Assembly: GCA_903819605.1 (NCBI GenBank)
Contig: CAIJEA010000588.1
Span: forward strand, 1-7,663
Origin: an uncultured cyanobacterium
Lineage (GTDB): Bacteria; Cyanobacteriota; Cyanobacteriia; Pseudanabaenales; Pseudanabaenaceae
Direction: 5' to 3'
DNA: 7,663 nucleotides
Below are positions 6,451 to 7,663 of this stretch, in pieces. Numbering within the stretch: position 1 is the stretch's first letter; each line of letters starts with the position of its first letter. The position numbers and the translations under genes are program-made. The notes beneath the pieces were generated by a model that ran no database searches, had not been told where the DNA came from, and saw only the letters and a program-made list of their open reading frames with translations.

Positions 6451-7185
6451 GAAAACCATAAGGAAAAAATTCTAGTTGTGGACGACGAAGCAAGTATTCG
6501 TCGAATTCTGGAGACACGTCTGTCGATGATCGGTTACGAAGTCGTCACCGCCGCAGATGGCGAAGAGGCGATCGAAGTATTTCATAAAGAAAATCCCGAT
6601 TTAGTAGTTCTTGATGTAATGATGCCCAAGCTAGATGGCTACGGGGTATGTCAAGAATTACGAAAAGAATCAGATATTCCGATCATCATGTTGACAGCGT
6701 TGGGAGATGTCGCCGATCGGATTACTGGTCTTGAATTAGGTGCAGATGATTACGTTGTTAAGCCATTTTCACCAAAGGAATTAGAAGCTCGAATTCGTTC
6801 AGTATTACGTCGCTTCGATCGCAATGGCACATCAGGCATCCCTAGTTCTGGTGTGATTCACATCAATACGATCAAGATTGATACCAACAAGCGCCAAGTC
6901 TATAAGTCCGATGAGCGTATTCGCTTGACGGGTATGGAGTTTAGTTTGTTGGAGTTATTAGTCGGGCGATCGGGTGAAGCTTTCTCAAGAGCAGAAATCT
7001 TGCAAGAGGTTTGGGGCTACACGCCTGAGCGACATGTGGATACTCGCGTTGTCGATGTTCACATTTCTCGTTTGCGTGCCAAACTCGAAGAAGATCCCAG
7101 CAATCCTGAGCTAATCTTGACTGCGCGAGGTACTGGTTATCTATTTCAGCGCATTATCGATGGTTCTGAATCTAAACAAGCATAA
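6448..7185 (+). CDS. rpaB: OmpR-family response regulator RpaB (Ycf27)
   Basis: The 245-aa product has a receiver domain (about 8-120) followed by an OmpR-type winged-helix DNA-binding domain (about 137-240, ending with VVDVHISRLRAKLEEDP and TARGTGYLF). The acidic pocket is Asp12/Asp13, the phosphorylation site Asp56 (in VVLDVMMPKLDGYG), Thr83 and Lys105 (VVKPF). The receiver sequence is almost the invariant cyanobacterial and plastid Ycf27 form (ILVVDDEASIRRILETRLSM, LTALGDVADRITGLELGADD), which makes the RpaB assignment safe. RpaB is phosphorylated by the histidine kinase NblS (Hik33). It binds HLR1 motifs to repress high-light genes such as hli and to activate photosystem I genes in low light. 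It has one cysteine (Cys68); a receiver cysteine of RpaB has been reported as thioredoxin-sensitive, and I infer it is this one. It starts at TTG and is divergent from an hli gene. Confidence 0.96.
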   Translation: MENHKEKILVVDDEASIRRILETRLSMIGYEVVTAADGEEAIEVFHKENPDLVVLDVMMPKLDGYGVCQELRKESDIPIIMLTALGDVADRITGLELGADDYVVKPFSPKELEARIRSVLRRFDRNGTSGIPSSGVIHINTIKIDTNKRQVYKSDERIRLTGMEFSLLELLVGRSGEAFSRAEILQEVWGYTPERHVDTRVVDVHISRLRAKLEEDPSNPELILTARGTGYLFQRIIDGSESKQA

Positions 7186-7218
7186 AAAAAGACCTCCAAT
7201 GGAGGTCTTTTTTTATGC
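7180..7218 (+). terminator. Perfect 18-bp palindromic terminator overlapping the rpaB stop codon
   Basis: The arms 7180-7197 (GCATAAAAAAAGACCTCC) and 7201-7218 are perfect complements around the loop AAT. The right arm carries seven consecutive T, giving a classical intrinsic terminator; on the minus strand the mirrored T run gives the same structure. The TAA stop of rpaB (7183-7185) lies inside the left arm, so a translating ribosome would cover the hairpin base. Confidence 0.92.
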
Positions 7219-7452
7219 TTAGGGATGCTCAGTAAAATAAGAACAAATATTTTGTGGCGCGGCGGAACCACAAAATATCTGTTCTTTAGAACCATAAAAT
7301 AGTTTTAGGAATGGAAAAATGTGACATTAATAGGAGTTTAGGCTGTCTTATTAATTTGTATATGTAATGGGAACAAAGCTCTTGGCACTTTATTAACTGA
7401 TTCAGTATTTATATAAACATCATTGACATCTTCGTAAATAGAGTTTAATTAG
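7186..7452. other. Non-coding, AT-rich spacer between rpaB and transposase remnant
   Basis: Apart from the rpaB terminator and the hairpin at 7239-7286, this stretch shows only minor structure: a 14-nt near-direct repeat GAACCAYAAAATAK (7265-7278 and 7289-7302) and a weak 9-of-10 AT-rich inverted repeat at 7326-7335 and 7346-7355. No ORF with recognisable content was seen on either strand. Confidence 0.6.
7239..7286. repeat. 19-bp near-perfect inverted repeat with GC-rich loop
   Basis: The arms 7239-7257 and 7268-7286 (AGAACAAATATTTTGTGG against its complement) pair except at one position, around the 10-nt loop CGCGGCGGAA. The AT-rich stem with a GC-rich tip stands out from its surroundings and resembles a dispersed REP-like hairpin of the kind common in filamentous cyanobacteria. 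It is not a terminator by sequence (no terminal T run), and rpaB already has one. A short competing hairpin, GTTCT-TT-AGAAC, overlaps the right end (7281-7292). Confidence 0.6.
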
Positions 7453-7663
7453 GCGAGAACCTTCCCCCCCAGTGAGTCAAAAGGATGGACTATGACATTC
7501 ATCGAACGCAACAGTCGCTATTGGATTGAGGCAAAGGCAGGACTCAAAAACACCGAGCTATTTGCGAAAGCAACGAAAACGGCATGATAATAGGCAAAAA
7601 TGAGTCAATACATCCGATGGTTTACCGATGGCGAAAGGCGTTATGCTCAACAACTATGGCAAA
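7453..7663 (+). pseudogene. Decayed DDE-type transposase-like fragment (possibly IS1-like), running off the right edge
   Basis: One reading frame is open from the codon after TAG (7450-7452). It includes MTFIERNSRYWIEAKAGLKN from 7492 and runs to ALA (7584), then meets TGA, TAA and TAG in a row (7585-7593). The same frame continues with MSQYIRWFTDGERRYAQQLW from 7600 to the window end. The sequence resembles the catalytic core of cyanobacterial IS transposases, with the Asp of FTDGERRY as a candidate catalytic residue; I recognise this from pattern memory and the family assignment is uncertain. The N-terminal DNA-binding part is absent from the DNA to the left. Three stops in a frame that resumes in phase indicate a pseudogene. 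A run of seven C lies at 7464-7470. Confidence 0.55.

Noticed and set aside
7326..7355. AT-rich inverted repeat as an IS terminal repeat
   Set aside because: It is only 9 of 10 bases in very AT-rich DNA, with no matching partner at the other side of the transposase remnant visible in the window.

Overview
The window looks like chromosomal DNA of a filamentous, low-GC cyanobacterium; Pseudanabaena or a close relative is my best guess. The evidence is nine copies of the cyanobacterial palindrome HIP1 (GCGATCGC, at 522, 549, 642, 2585, 2663, 3876, 4839, 5073 and 5241, where about 0.1 would be expected by chance), an RpaB response regulator, a high-light-inducible (Hlip) protein, and a probable carboxysome-positioning pair. 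The genus is inference only.

Layout. Plus strand, 1-3738: the 3' part of a TPR-CHAT (caspase-like) gene, followed after 37 bp by a TpsB/ShlB-type outer-membrane transporter. These probably form one operon that belongs to a two-partner secretion locus extending to the left of the window. A strong two-way hairpin (3742-3784) separates them from a convergent minus-strand block, lspA (5683-5207) > ParA-type ATPase (5146-4505) > small coiled-coil protein (4442-3798). The ATPase and its partner fit a type 2 McdA/McdB carboxysome-positioning system: a ParA with a full deviant Walker A, next to a disordered coiled-coil protein that ends in a basic Q/P/R-rich tail with a near-terminal Trp. This is the most interesting content of the window.

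The non-coding stretch 5684-6031 carries a 97-bp MITE-like palindrome with an extra inverted repeat attached to its right end. Beyond it lies a 57-aa Hlip gene (6205-6032, minus) that is divergent from rpaB (6448-7185, plus). The shared 242-bp intergenic region holds three spaced half-sites resembling HLR1, the RpaB binding motif, so RpaB may control the adjacent hli gene and possibly itself. rpaB starts with TTG and ends inside a perfect 18-bp terminator palindrome. The right end (7186-7663) holds a second repeat-like hairpin, AT-rich sequence, and the start of a decayed transposase-like gene interrupted by three consecutive in-frame stops (TGA TAA TAG).

Functionally the window combines photosynthetic light-stress regulation (RpaB, Hlip), lipoprotein maturation (LspA), probable intracellular carboxysome positioning (McdAB), and an envelope or secretion module with a caspase-like partner. 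No RNA genes or CRISPR arrays were seen.
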